From CBDFHF01 sp965247565 (lineage in GTDB: Bacteria; Pseudomonadota; Gammaproteobacteria; Methylococcales; Methylomonadaceae): 64,000 nucleotides of DNA. Positions within the stretch are counted from its first letter, which is position 1, and the number at the start of each line of letters is the position of its first letter. Location: the NCBI GenBank assembly GCA_965247565.1, contig CBDFHF010000001.1:124001-188000 (forward strand), read 5' to 3'. Below the pieces are notes generated by a model. That model had not been told where the DNA came from and ran no database searches. It worked only from the letters and a program-made list of their open reading frames with translations. Positions 8,631 to 18,411 of this stretch are shown in pieces. A program made the position numbers and the translations under genes.

Positions 8631-9650
8631 ATGAAACGTTTATTACTGATGGTTATATGTTCTTTTCTGTTATTACTGTGCCAAAATTTATGGGCGACAG
8701 AAAAGACACCAAAACGCGCGAAACCAGAGAAAGTCGCGGCTCAACATGAGGTATTGCAATGTGCAGCATTCAGTCCGTATGTTGGGCAATTGAATCCGGA
8801 TTATGGTGCCCAGCCGTCCAAAGCATTAATAAATACACTATTGGATAAACTCATTAAAGATACTCCATTTCGCTGCATAATGACTTATGGTGTCATGAAC
8901 GGACTGGAATATACATTTGCAGCGGCCGAAGCAAGGCATATCAAAGTCATTGCCATTGTTTGGCTAGATAAGGATATCGAAGTGAATTCACGCTCGATTG
9001 CTAGTGGTATCGAGGTTGCCAAAAAGTATCCCCAAACCATTATTAAAATAAGCTGTGGATCGGAAGTGAGAACTCGGCATGGTTATGCATTTGACGGCGA
9101 GATCCTGCGCTGCATGGAGGGCTTACGTAAAGCAGGTGTTGTGCAACCGATTACTACGATTGATACTTGGTGGGAATGGTGCAATCGGGTATCACCTTGC
9201 CAACAAACTTTGTTTGGCGACAAAGTGGACTGGATAGGTACAAATATTTTCCCGTGGTGGGAAAATAAACATTCAGGGATATACCCCTGTGTTACTGCGG
9301 AACAAGCTGCGGATTTTCATATCACCAGATTGGTGGATATTCGCAAAACGTATCCTGGCAAAGAGGTAATAGTGACTGAATTTGGTTGGCCTAATGGCCC
9401 GGATAAAGGTACTGAAGTTAATAGCCACACCCAACAGCACTGTGGTGTGGCTAGCAAAAGCAATCAAATAATCGTTGTGCGAAATACGTTTAAACAGTTA
9501 GCAGAAAAAAAATGGTCCGGAGTGGTTTTTGAAGCTTTTGCGGAAAATTGGAAACCCAGTAATGAAGGAAGTTTTGGCAGCTTTTGGGGAATTTGCCAGG
9601 GCGAACCACCCTATACGTGTGTAAAAGATTTATTAAAAGCCAAGCGATAA
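8631..9650 (+). CDS. Secreted GH17-type beta-glucanase-like protein
   Basis: The start at 8631 is chosen because AAGGAG lies just upstream and the product then begins with a signal peptide (MKRLLLMVICSFLLLLCQ). A longer frame from 8604 lacks a ribosome site. The mature protein shows the glycoside hydrolase 17 pattern of bacterial beta-1,3-glucan enzymes. A GSE segment (KISCGSEV) sits where the acid/base Glu lies, and VTEFGWPNGP carries the nucleophile Glu. It should act in the periplasm or outside the cell on beta-glucans, either in remodelling or transfer. The next gene is a sigma-54 activator 71 bp downstream. Confidence 0.7.
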   Translation: MKRLLLMVICSFLLLLCQNLWATEKTPKRAKPEKVAAQHEVLQCAAFSPYVGQLNPDYGAQPSKALINTLLDKLIKDTPFRCIMTYGVMNGLEYTFAAAEARHIKVIAIVWLDKDIEVNSRSIASGIEVAKKYPQTIIKISCGSEVRTRHGYAFDGEILRCMEGLRKAGVVQPITTIDTWWEWCNRVSPCQQTLFGDKVDWIGTNIFPWWENKHSGIYPCVTAEQAADFHITRLVDIRKTYPGKEVIVTEFGWPNGPDKGTEVNSHTQQHCGVASKSNQIIVVRNTFKQLAEKKWSGVVFEAFAENWKPSNEGSFGSFWGICQGEPPYTCVKDLLKAKR

Positions 9651-9721
9651 GTGTGAAAATATTGTTTGGAAGCCAGTTACTGGTTTTGCCGAAATGATCG
9701 CAGGATTTAAAAAGATACCCC

Positions 9722-11080
9722 ATGAAAAGTACCAAAGCTACAGAAACGCTGTTCACCGATAACCCGGCTTGGTTTGATCAATTTGATAGTTCGCAGTTGC
9801 TGTCAAATTTATTCAACTTGAGTGCTCAGGCCAGTATGTATATCGTTGATGAAAATCAACAGATCATCTATTGGAGTGCAGGGGTTAAAGAGTTGACCGG
9901 CTATAGCAGTGCGGAAATGCTTCATAAGCCTTGCCCTCAGGTTTATACGATAACCGAGACAAGTGAAAATGTTGCTTTTATAAAAATAGCCAGAGCAGAT
10001 GGGAGTTATAGTTCAGTCAAAAAAATTACCCAACCTTTATACAACAGGCAGGGTGATTTCGTTGGCGGCATTGGCTTGTTGACCAGCGTCGTAGAACCCT
10101 CCGCCAGTATCGGCAAACGTAATATAGCTATTGACAGCAAACCTAATTTCCAGGGCATATTAAGCCGCTCACCCGCTATGCAAGATGTTTTTCATATTAT
10201 TCAAAATGCGGCAGAAACTGCCGCCACGGTATTGGTGAGAGGCGAGAGTGGCGCCGGTAAGGAATTAGTCGCCAGAGCGATTCATGATTTGAGCGCCAGG
10301 AGCGCGGCTCCTTTTTTGGCAATAAATTGCGCCGCGCTGTCCAGCAATTTGTTAGAAAGTGAGTTGTTTGGTCATGTCCGCGGTGCTTTTACTGGCGCCA
10401 TTAAAGACCATAATGGCTTGTTTCAACGAGCACAGGGCGGCACTTTATTTTTGGATGAAGTAGCGGAACTGCCGTTGGAATTACAGTCTAAATTATTGCG
10501 CGTCATACAGGAAAGAAATTACATTCCGGTCGGCGGCGATCACTCAATTGATGTGGATGTGCGCATTGTTGCAGCCACGCATCGCTCGTTACGGGAGGAA
10601 GTGAAAGCCGGACGGTTTCGAGAAGATTTGATGTATCGTTTGCGAGTGGTACCGATTTTTATACCGCCGTTGCGGGAGCGTCGGGAAGATATAAGTTTAC
10701 TAATATGGCACTTTATTCAGCAGCACAATGCAGAAAATTTTAGAAAAATTGACAAAATTGAGCCGCAAGCCATGCGCGAGTTATTGGATTACCAATGGCC
10801 AGGCAATGTCAGGGAATTGCATAATGTTGTCGAATATGCCTTTGCAGTAGGGCGCGGCACCACGCTAAGGTTATCGGAATTACCTCCAGAATTTAGGGAG
10901 CCTCAGCAGACAGGGTCGGTAAGTAAGTCATTTAAGCGAGTGCTGTTATCAGCTGATCAGGAAAAGTCAGCTATTGATCAGGCATTGTTACAAAATCAGG
11001 GTAATATTAATGCTGCTGCACTTGCCTTAGGGATGAGTCGGGCAACCTTTTGGCGCAAACGCAAACAGCATAATGTATGA
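9722..11080 (+). CDS. Sigma-54-dependent transcriptional activator with PAS domain
   Basis: This 452-residue protein has an N-terminal PAS sensor (about 30-130). The AAA+ activator domain has Walker A GESGAGKE, the sigma-54-contact loop GAFTGA and Walker B GGTLFLDEVAEL. The C-terminal Fis-type helix-turn-helix reads GNINAAALALGMSRATFWRKRKQ. It remodels RNA polymerase-sigma-54 complexes in response to a signal sensed by the PAS domain. There is no receiver domain, so it is not a standard response regulator. It follows the GH17 gene and may be read from it. The target promoters are unknown. Confidence 0.92.
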   Translation: MKSTKATETLFTDNPAWFDQFDSSQLLSNLFNLSAQASMYIVDENQQIIYWSAGVKELTGYSSAEMLHKPCPQVYTITETSENVAFIKIARADGSYSSVKKITQPLYNRQGDFVGGIGLLTSVVEPSASIGKRNIAIDSKPNFQGILSRSPAMQDVFHIIQNAAETAATVLVRGESGAGKELVARAIHDLSARSAAPFLAINCAALSSNLLESELFGHVRGAFTGAIKDHNGLFQRAQGGTLFLDEVAELPLELQSKLLRVIQERNYIPVGGDHSIDVDVRIVAATHRSLREEVKAGRFREDLMYRLRVVPIFIPPLRERREDISLLIWHFIQQHNAENFRKIDKIEPQAMRELLDYQWPGNVRELHNVVEYAFAVGRGTTLRLSELPPEFREPQQTGSVSKSFKRVLLSADQEKSAIDQALLQNQGNINAAALALGMSRATFWRKRKQHNV

Positions 11081-11121
11081 GTAGAGTTACGATAGCTTGA
11101 TGAGCTTAATATATAACGTCT

Positions 11122-11937
11122 CTACTGTTGGCAGTGGCTGCAAAATACGGTGGAACGGTTTGTTATTCTAATTTCTAGTAAGGGTTTGCTGCAGCTTAGG
11201 CAAGGCAAGCCTGCCCGGCCGTAAACGCTGAGTTGTTGTTGAAAATAGCCGGGCTTACCAGCAGCATTCACAAAATCTCTTAAAGTTGTGCCGCCTTGCT
11301 GAATAGCGTTACTGAGTATCTGCTTGATACAATCAGCGAGTATTTGGTAATCAACTTTAGATATATCCCCAGCAGCTCTTGCAGGGTGAATGCCCGCCAT
11401 GAATAAAGCCTCATTCGCATAGATATTACCCACGCCTACCACAACATGGCTATCCATAATAAATGATTTCACCGGGATCTTGCGGTTTTGGGCTTGCTCA
11501 TACAGTAGCTGACCACTGAAATCTGTTGTTAACGGTTCGGGGCCAAGATCTTTAAGTAGTTGATGTTCGGCGATAGGTGCGGTCGTCCATAGCACGGCGC
11601 CAAAACGACGTTGATCGTTAAAACGCAGAATCAGTTGGTCTGAAAATACAAAATCAATGTGATCGTGTTTGCGGATCTCATCCGTTGACGATTGAATTCG
11701 TAGACTACCTGACATTCCTAAATGAACCAGCATAGTGCCAGTGTTTGATGCGAATAGCAGGTATTTTGCTCTTCTTGATACTGAGTTAATGTGTTGTCCG
11801 GTTAATGACGTTGCCAGCGATTCTGGTACAGGCCAGCGTAAGCTAGCTTGGCGGATGATGACGTGTTGAATGCTTTTGCCTTCAACATACGGAGCAATGC
11901 CTCGACGAGTGGTTTCAACTTCCGGAAGTTCGGGCAT
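11122..11937 (-). CDS. mutM: Formamidopyrimidine-DNA glycosylase
   Basis: This base-excision repair enzyme removes 8-oxoguanine and formamidopyrimidines and nicks the strand. It has the catalytic N terminus PELPEVE (Pro2 and Glu3 after Met removal), the helix-two-turns-helix region (VVGVGNIYANEALF) and a C-terminal zinc finger with CLSC and CSHC pairs. At 271 residues it is full length for the family. It is convergent with the sigma-54 activator. Confidence 0.97.
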   Translation of the reverse strand: MPELPEVETTRRGIAPYVEGKSIQHVIIRQASLRWPVPESLATSLTGQHINSVSRRAKYLLFASNTGTMLVHLGMSGSLRIQSSTDEIRKHDHIDFVFSDQLILRFNDQRRFGAVLWTTAPIAEHQLLKDLGPEPLTTDFSGQLLYEQAQNRKIPVKSFIMDSHVVVGVGNIYANEALFMAGIHPARAAGDISKVDYQILADCIKQILSNAIQQGGTTLRDFVNAAGKPGYFQQQLSVYGRAGLPCLSCSKPLLEIRITNRSTVFCSHCQQ

Positions 11938-12075
11938 AACAAAAATACATTGATTTGTGAGGTTAAAAACATTGTCGGGTAAGCAGGTGGTTTATGCAAT
12001 CCTCAATTGCCAGCATTGCTTGTTTTGAATGAACCTGAAAAGGGTTTGTAGAAATTCGAGTTTCCTATCTATGCA

Positions 12076-12109
12076 GCACGGGAATGATGCTTGTCCCGCT
12101 GCCTTTTTT
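12076..12109 (+). terminator. Terminator-like hairpin followed by T6
   Basis: GCACGGGA (12076-12083) pairs, with one bulge, with TCCCGCTGC (12094-12102), followed by CTTTTTT. It is in + orientation upstream of the phosphatase gene, although no + strand gene precedes it closely. It may end a short transcript from the mutM upstream region or act as a leader attenuator. Confidence 0.4.
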
Positions 12110-12173
12110 GTCTCTCAGGCGTTACAATGCAACTATAATTTTTGATTTAAACTTTATTAACGGGTAGCTCAGT

Positions 12174-12659
12174 ATGGAAAAGATTAAGGTTTTGTTTGTG
12201 TGCATGGGTAATATTTGCCGCTCACCGACAGCCGAAGGCGTGTTTGCTAAAGTGATTGAGGAAGCCAAAGTCGAAGAGAGTTTTGCTATCGATTCGGCGG
12301 GAACTCATGCTTACCATGTTGGAGAAGTCCCGGATGCCAGAGCCCAACACGCTGCAAAAGAACGTGGTATTGATATAAAACATTTGCGGGCCAGGAAAGT
12401 CTCTGTTGAAGATTTCGAAAATTTTGATTATGTATTGGCTATGGACGCTGATAATTACGCGTCGTTGATTGAAATTTGTCCTGAAGAACACAAACAAAAG
12501 GTAAAGTACTTTCTTGACTATGCGCCGGATTTGGGTGCTCGAGAAGTTCCTGATCCTTATTACGGTGGTAAATATGGCTTTGAGCGAGTACTAGATATGG
12601 TGACGGCAGCCTCTACCGGATTTTTGGGTTCTTTACGCAATCAAGGTCGACTCGGTTAG
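12174..12659 (+). CDS. Low-molecular-weight protein tyrosine phosphatase
   Basis: This 161-residue cytoplasmic phosphatase has the P-loop CMGNICRS (Cys10 to Arg16, the CX5R motif) near the N terminus. Its general-acid loop is VPDPYYGG near residue 126, with the conserved Asp-Pro-Tyr. Length and both motifs match the LMW-PTP family. Such enzymes act on protein tyrosine phosphate or, in some operons, on kinases of polysaccharide export. No kinase is adjacent. The dienelactone-hydrolase-like gene follows after 10 bp, so they are likely one transcript. Confidence 0.9.
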   Translation: MEKIKVLFVCMGNICRSPTAEGVFAKVIEEAKVEESFAIDSAGTHAYHVGEVPDARAQHAAKERGIDIKHLRARKVSVEDFENFDYVLAMDADNYASLIEICPEEHKQKVKYFLDYAPDLGAREVPDPYYGGKYGFERVLDMVTAASTGFLGSLRNQGRLG

Positions 12660-12669
12660 GGAGATAATA

Positions 12670-13389
12670 GTGGCAATAGTTTCAAACACGGTCGGTTATC
12701 TGGATGATGGGGTATTGCTCGAGGCCTTTTTTGCTTTTGATGATTCTGTTACACACCGCAGACCGGCGGTTTTAATTAATCACACCTGGGCTGGTCGAGA
12801 TGGTTTTGTTGCTGATAAGGCTATTAAACTCGCAGAACTTGGTTACATAGGGTTTGCGGTAGATATGTACGGAAAAGGCATTTTGGGTTCTAGCATTGAA
12901 CAAAATGCTCAGCTTATGCAGCCTTTTATGGATGACCGTGCCATGCTGCAAAAGCGAATGCAAGCAGCATTGAGTGCGGTTAAATTATTGCCGTGGGTAG
13001 ATGACAGTAAAATTGCCGCTATTGGTTTCTGTTTTGGTGGTTTATGTGCGCTGGACTTGGCTAGAACCGGCGCTGATTTAAGAGGTGTGGTGAGTTTTCA
13101 TGGCTTACTAGGAACTCCGGAGAATCTTAAGGGTGTTTCCCTAAAAGCCAAAGTATTGGTTTTGCATGGACACGATGATCCATTAAATCCCATTGAGCAA
13201 GTCTTGGCTTTTGAGGAAGAAATGACGCAAGTGAGTTCTGATTGGCAGTTGCTAACCTTTGGACACACCACTCATGCGTTTACTAACCCGGTTGCTAATG
13301 ATCCTGAGAGAGGAATGCTTTATAACGCGCTTGCAGACCGTCGATCCTGGATGACTGTGCAAAACTTTTTGACTGAAGTCTTTGCTTAG
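12670..13389 (+). CDS. Dienelactone hydrolase family protein
   Basis: This 239-residue alpha/beta hydrolase starts at a GTG. The nucleophile elbow GFCFGG has Cys as the nucleophile, as in dienelactone hydrolases. The acid is in HGHDDPLNP and the catalytic His in HTTHAFTNP. The family hydrolyses dienelactones and a wide range of other esters. With no aromatic-ring degradation genes nearby, the natural substrate is uncertain. It probably shares a transcript with the upstream phosphatase. Confidence 0.87.
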   Translation: MAIVSNTVGYLDDGVLLEAFFAFDDSVTHRRPAVLINHTWAGRDGFVADKAIKLAELGYIGFAVDMYGKGILGSSIEQNAQLMQPFMDDRAMLQKRMQAALSAVKLLPWVDDSKIAAIGFCFGGLCALDLARTGADLRGVVSFHGLLGTPENLKGVSLKAKVLVLHGHDDPLNPIEQVLAFEEEMTQVSSDWQLLTFGHTTHAFTNPVANDPERGMLYNALADRRSWMTVQNFLTEVFA

Positions 13390-13547
13390 AAGTATTAACA
13401 CTTTCGACTCCACCTTGACACAATGTTATAATCGTCCCGTTTTTATGTCGCGTAGTCCCGATTAATACAAGGGGCTGGTTGTGCGTTTGTATTCAGTAAA
13501 GCTACCGACTGACCACAAAGCCGGTATTTATGGTTATATAGGGATCA

Positions 13548-16184
13548 ATGTCAAATTTCGCCAAAGAAATCATTCCTGTCAATCTCGAAGACGAGATGAA
13601 GCAATCCTATCTCGATTATGCGATGAGTGTTATCGTTGGTCGAGCCCTTCCAGATGTTAGAGACGGCCTTAAACCGGTGCATCGGCGCGTTCTTTACGCA
13701 ATGAACGAGGTTGGCAACGATTGGAACAAACCCTATAAAAAGTCGGCGCGTATTGTTGGTGACGTCATGGGTAAATATCACCCGCACGGAGATATGGCTA
13801 TTTATGACACCATGGTGCGTATGGCGCAGCCTTTTTCCATGCGCTACATGTTAATTGACGGACAAGGTAACTTTGGCTCTGTGGATGGCGATCCGCCAGC
13901 AGCTCAGCGTTATACTGAAGTGCGCATGGCGAAAATTTCCCATGAGCTATTGGCTGATCTAGACAAAGAAACTGTCGACTTTATTCCCAACTATGATGAA
14001 TCTGAATCGGAACCAGCGGTATTGCCAACGCGTGTTCCCACGCTACTGATAAACGGTTCCTCCGGTATTGCGGTTGGTATGGCTACCAATATACCACCGC
14101 ATAATTTAGGTGAAGTGATCAGTGCTTGCCTGGCAATGATCGACAAACCTGATGTTAGTGTCATTGAATTGATGCAGCATATTCCTGGACCTGATTTTCC
14201 CACAGCCGCTTCAATCAATGGTGCCTCCGGTATTTATAGCGCTTATACCACCGGACGCGGCAAGATTTATTTGCGGGCGCGTTGTCATTTTGAAGATATT
14301 GGCGACAGTAGTCGACAAGCCATTATCACCACTGAATTGCCGTATCAGGTCAATAAAGCGCGGTTATTGGAAAAAATCGCCGAATTGGTAAAAGAAGGCA
14401 AACTGGAAGGGATTTCCGGGTTACGTGATGAATCCGATAAAGACGGTATGCGCATGGTGATTGAGCTGCGCCGGGGTGAGATGCCTGAAGTCGTTTTGAA
14501 TAATCTTTACAAGCAGACTCAATTCCAAACCGTATTTGGCATTAACATGGTCGCTTTGCTGGATGGTCGACCGCGATGCATGAATTTGCACGAAATTATC
14601 GAGGCTTTCATCAATCATCGCCGCGAAATTGTCACGCGTAGAACTATTTACCTATTACGTAAAGCGCGGGAAAGAACCCACATCTTGGAAGGACTAGCGG
14701 TTGCTTTGGCCAATATCGATGACATGATCGAGTTGATTAAAACCTCCAGTAATCCGGCTGAAGCAAAAGAAGGTTTATTAGCGCGGACTTGGGAAACAGG
14801 CCTAGTGGCGGCGCTGTTAGCGGAGGCGGATTCAGCACGATCAAGGCCGGACGATTTACCTCTGGAATTTGGCATTGTTAATGGTAGCTATCGTTTATCT
14901 GAAGTACAAGCGCAAGCGATTCTGGATTTACGTTTGCATCGTTTGACAGGTCTTGAGCAAGAAAAGATTGTCAACGAATACAAGCAACTGCTGGAGCAAA
15001 TTGACGAATATCTGGCTATTCTGGGCAGCGATACGCGCTTAATGGAAATAATTAGGGAAGAGTTGGTCGCTATCAAAGATCAATATTCAGATAATCGCCG
15101 CACCGAGATTATTCAAACCCAATTGGATTTATCTGAGGCTGATTTAATCACCGAAGAAGATATGGTAGTCACCATGTCCCATGAAGGCTATGTCAAATCG
15201 CAACCGCTTAGCGACTATAAAGCACAGCGTCGCGGTGGTCGTGGTAAATCGGCGACCGCAACTAAAGAATTGGATTATGTTGATAAACTCATAGTCGCTA
15301 ATACTCACGATACCATTTTATGTTTCTCATCATCAGGTAAAGTCTATTGGCTGAAAGTGTATCAACTACCGGTTGCTAGTCGTGCAGCGAGGGGTAAACC
15401 TTTTGTGAACTTGTTGCCGTTGGAGGAAGGCGAAAAAATAAATGCCATCTTGCCGATTAGGGAATTCACCGAAAATAAATTCATCTTCATGGCTACCTCG
15501 GCGGGTACTGTTAAAAAGACGCCCTTGAATGAGTTTGAACGCCAACGCACCAGCGGCAAAATTGCCATCGATTTGCGCGAAGGCGATACTTTGGTGGGCG
15601 TAGCGGTGACTGACGGTCAGCAAAATGTACTGCTGTTCGGCAGCACAGGAAAAGCAGTTTGTTTTAATGAGACTGATGTTCGCTCTATGGGCCGTACTGC
15701 ATCCGGAGTGCGAGGCATGCGCTTACAGGAAGGTCAAAAAGTTATTTCTTTAATTATTGCCACGGAAGGGACGGTTCTAAATATTACTGAAAATGGCTAT
15801 GGTAAACGAACCAAATTAGAGGAATTCACCTGTCATAAACGTGGAGGTCAGGGCCTAATTGCCATCCAAACTTCAGCACGTAACGGTGCGGTAGTAGGTG
15901 CGGTGCTGGTAAATGATCACGATGAAATCATGTTGATTACCGACGGTGGTACCTTAGTGCGCACACGCGTTGATGGTATTTCTGTGGTGGGTAGAAATAC
16001 TCAGGGTGTCACTATTATTCGTCTGGACAAGAAAGAAAAAGTGATCGGCGTTGACCGTATCGAAGGTTTGGTCGGCGAAGAAGATGATGAAGAAGGTTTA
16101 GAAGAAGATATTTTATTAACAGACGAGTCGGCAGCAGAAGATGTTGATGCCGATAACGAAGATGAATCAGGAGATGGAGAATAA
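13548..16184 (+). CDS. gyrA: DNA gyrase subunit A
   Basis: This 878-residue subunit breaks and rejoins DNA to introduce negative supercoils with GyrB. The catalytic tyrosine is in AAQRYTEVRM. The quinolone-resistance region reads HPHGDMAIYDTMVRMAQ. Met is at residue 83, where E. coli has Ser, and Asp87 is kept. The C-terminal beta-pinwheel carries the gyrase box (QRRGGRGK) and ends in an acidic tail. It opens the gyrA-serC-pheA-hisC-tyrA/aroA-cmk-rpsA-ihfB series, the gene order of several gammaproteobacteria. Its TAA overlaps the serC ATG by one base, so translation is coupled. Confidence 0.98.
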   Translation: MSNFAKEIIPVNLEDEMKQSYLDYAMSVIVGRALPDVRDGLKPVHRRVLYAMNEVGNDWNKPYKKSARIVGDVMGKYHPHGDMAIYDTMVRMAQPFSMRYMLIDGQGNFGSVDGDPPAAQRYTEVRMAKISHELLADLDKETVDFIPNYDESESEPAVLPTRVPTLLINGSSGIAVGMATNIPPHNLGEVISACLAMIDKPDVSVIELMQHIPGPDFPTAASINGASGIYSAYTTGRGKIYLRARCHFEDIGDSSRQAIITTELPYQVNKARLLEKIAELVKEGKLEGISGLRDESDKDGMRMVIELRRGEMPEVVLNNLYKQTQFQTVFGINMVALLDGRPRCMNLHEIIEAFINHRREIVTRRTIYLLRKARERTHILEGLAVALANIDDMIELIKTSSNPAEAKEGLLARTWETGLVAALLAEADSARSRPDDLPLEFGIVNGSYRLSEVQAQAILDLRLHRLTGLEQEKIVNEYKQLLEQIDEYLAILGSDTRLMEIIREELVAIKDQYSDNRRTEIIQTQLDLSEADLITEEDMVVTMSHEGYVKSQPLSDYKAQRRGGRGKSATATKELDYVDKLIVANTHDTILCFSSSGKVYWLKVYQLPVASRAARGKPFVNLLPLEEGEKINAILPIREFTENKFIFMATSAGTVKKTPLNEFERQRTSGKIAIDLREGDTLVGVAVTDGQQNVLLFGSTGKAVCFNETDVRSMGRTASGVRGMRLQEGQKVISLIIATEGTVLNITENGYGKRTKLEEFTCHKRGGQGLIAIQTSARNGAVVGAVLVNDHDEIMLITDGGTLVRTRVDGISVVGRNTQGVTIIRLDKKEKVIGVDRIEGLVGEEDDEEGLEEDILLTDESAAEDVDADNEDESGDGE

Positions 16185-17263
16185 TGTCCAGAGTTTATAA
16201 TTTCAGTGCAGGGCCTTCGGCATTTCCTGAATCGGTATTGCAACAAGCTCAAAAAGAATTAGTTGAATGGCGCGACAGCGGCATGTCGGTGATGGAAATG
16301 AGCCATAGAGGCAAGCATTTCTCCGCTATTGCCGAAGAGCTGGAAAGCGATCTGCGTGTGATTATGCACATTCCCGACAATTACAAAGTGCTGTTTTTGC
16401 AAGGCGGTGCTTCGGCGCAATTTTCGTTGATCCCGCAAAATTTGTTGAATGGTAAAAGTAAAGCGTGTTATTTGAATACCGGTGCTTGGTCGGAAAAAGC
16501 TATTGGCGATGCCAAAAACTATTGTGATGTAGTGATAAGTGGCAGTTCAGAATCGACAAAATTTACTACTATTCCTGACACCTCCACTTGGGTCATTGAC
16601 GAGCAAGCGGCTTATTTTCACTATACATCGAATGAAACCATCCATGGTGTGGAGTTCCAAGGCATTCCTGCTGCCCAAGGCTTAACCCTGGTTTCTGATA
16701 TGTCCTCCAACATCTTGTCTCGGCAGATTGATGTCAGTCAGTTTGGTTTGATTTATGCCGGAACTCAAAAAAACATGGGCCCGGCTGGTGTGACGATAGT
16801 GATTGTGAGAGATGATTTAATTGGTCATGCACCTAAAACTGTGCCTTCAGTATTTAACTATGCCGAGCAAGCTAAAAACGGCTCTATGCTGAATACCCCA
16901 GCTACTTATAATTGGTATTTGGTTGGATTGGTTCTTAAATGGCTGAAAGAGCAGGGCGGTGTAGCGACTCTTGAACAACGCAACATTAATAAAGCCGCCA
17001 AACTTTATCAAGCTATCGATTACTCAGCCTTGTATAGAAATCCTGTTGAAGTGTCGGTGCGTTCACGCATGAATGTACCGTTTATTTTGGCTGATGAAAA
17101 CTTAGACAAACAGTTTTTAGCCGCCGCAGAGGCTAACGGGCTTTTCGAGTTAAAAGGCCATCGCTCAGTCGGCGGTATGCGCGCCAGCATTTACAACGCC
17201 ATGCCGGAAGCCGGCGTACAGGCTTTGATTGATTTTATGGCTGAGTTTGAACGGACCCACTAG
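16184..17263 (+). CDS. serC: Phosphoserine aminotransferase
   Basis: This 359-residue PLP enzyme converts 3-phosphohydroxypyruvate to phosphoserine. In many bacteria it also serves pyridoxine synthesis. The N terminus VYNFSAGPSAFPESVL and the PLP-lysine segment YAGTQKNMGPAG identify it. The C-terminal substrate-binding segment GHRSVGGMRASIYNAM is also present. It sits between gyrA (one-base overlap) and pheA (13-bp gap), matching the known superoperon. Confidence 0.98.
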   Translation: MSRVYNFSAGPSAFPESVLQQAQKELVEWRDSGMSVMEMSHRGKHFSAIAEELESDLRVIMHIPDNYKVLFLQGGASAQFSLIPQNLLNGKSKACYLNTGAWSEKAIGDAKNYCDVVISGSSESTKFTTIPDTSTWVIDEQAAYFHYTSNETIHGVEFQGIPAAQGLTLVSDMSSNILSRQIDVSQFGLIYAGTQKNMGPAGVTIVIVRDDLIGHAPKTVPSVFNYAEQAKNGSMLNTPATYNWYLVGLVLKWLKEQGGVATLEQRNINKAAKLYQAIDYSALYRNPVEVSVRSRMNVPFILADENLDKQFLAAAEANGLFELKGHRSVGGMRASIYNAMPEAGVQALIDFMAEFERTH

Positions 17264-17276
17264 TCAGAGTAAAGCC

Positions 17277-18362
17277 ATGCCTGCAATTACCCCTCTTTCT
17301 GAATTAAGAGATCAAATTGATGCTATCGATACAGAAATTCTGCAATTGATAAATCAGCGGGCCACCTGCGCGATCGAGGTGGCTAAAACCAAGATGGCTG
17401 AAGGAGAGCAAGGCTGTTTTTATCGCCCAGATCGGGAATCGCTAGTGTTAAGGCGAATTAGAGATCTTAATCAGGGGCCATTATCCGACTTTACAACGGT
17501 ACGTTTTTTCAGAGAATTGATGTCAGCCTGTTTGGCGCTGGAAAAGCCCATGGATATTGCCTTTCTAGGACCGGAGGGCACATTTACTCAACAAGCGGCT
17601 TATAAACATTTTGGTCACGCAATTAAAACCGTACCGGCAGCGACTATTAATGATGTTTTTTCCGCAGTCGAACTGCATAAATGTCAGTTTGGCGTGGTGC
17701 CTGTTGAGAATTCAACGGAAGGTGTCATCAATCACACCTTAGACAGATTTTTATCATCTTCTTTAAAAATTTGTGGTGAAGTTGAAATTCGAGTTCATCA
17801 GAACTTGCTGGGGCATCCGGCTAATCTGGCTGAAATTAGAGAAGTTTATTCGCACCAGCAGTCATTGGCTCAGTGCCGGCAATGGTTGGACAAAAACTTA
17901 CCGCATGCGCAATTGACCACAGTGAGTAGTAATGCAGAAGCGGCCCGATTAGCATCAATTAACAAACAATCTGCGGCTATTGCGGGTATTGTCGCGGCGG
18001 AAGTTTATGAGTTGGGTATCATCGAAAAAAATATTGAAGATGAGCCGAATAACACGACGCGCTTTATTATCATTGGACAGCAATTTTCGGCGCCTACTGG
18101 CAATGATAAAACCTCGTTAGTGGTTTCTACTGGAAATCAGGCGGGTGCCTTGCACAGAACTTTGGAGCCGTTTGCCCGGTTTGGTATCGACATGGTGAAT
18201 ATTGAATCTAGGCCATCACGCCAAGGTTTGTGGGATTACATTTTTTTTATTGATATTAACGGACACAGTGACAGCGAACATATCGCCAAAGCCCTGAAGA
18301 TAGTTCAGGATGGCGTTAAGATGTTCAAACTATTGGGTTCTTATCCTAAAGCGGTACTTTAA
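17277..18362 (+). CDS. pheA: Bifunctional chorismate mutase/prephenate dehydratase (P-protein)
   Basis: The start is ATG 17277. A longer frame from TTG 17229 would overlap serC and adds non-conserved residues. The N-terminal chorismate mutase domain (about 1-90) has LRDQIDAIDTEILQLINQRA. The prephenate dehydratase domain follows (IAFLGPEGTFTQQAA; VVPVENSTEGVINHTLD). The C-terminal ACT domain carries ESRPSR (FGIDMVNIESRPSRQG), where phenylalanine binds for feedback control. It makes phenylpyruvate for phenylalanine. Confidence 0.97.
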   Translation: MPAITPLSELRDQIDAIDTEILQLINQRATCAIEVAKTKMAEGEQGCFYRPDRESLVLRRIRDLNQGPLSDFTTVRFFRELMSACLALEKPMDIAFLGPEGTFTQQAAYKHFGHAIKTVPAATINDVFSAVELHKCQFGVVPVENSTEGVINHTLDRFLSSSLKICGEVEIRVHQNLLGHPANLAEIREVYSHQQSLAQCRQWLDKNLPHAQLTTVSSNAEAARLASINKQSAAIAGIVAAEVYELGIIEKNIEDEPNNTTRFIIIGQQFSAPTGNDKTSLVVSTGNQAGALHRTLEPFARFGIDMVNIESRPSRQGLWDYIFFIDINGHSDSEHIAKALKIVQDGVKMFKLLGSYPKAVL

Positions 18363-18411
18363 AACTCACTAATTTCAAGCCTGTCTCGGATTTTTCGTCA
18401 TCTAAATACAC

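Noticed and set aside
13415..13432. TTGACA and TATAAT upstream of gyrA as a promoter
   Set aside because: They are only 6 bp apart, too close for sigma-70; TATAAT may be a real -10 with a weak -35 further upstream, but this cannot be shown.
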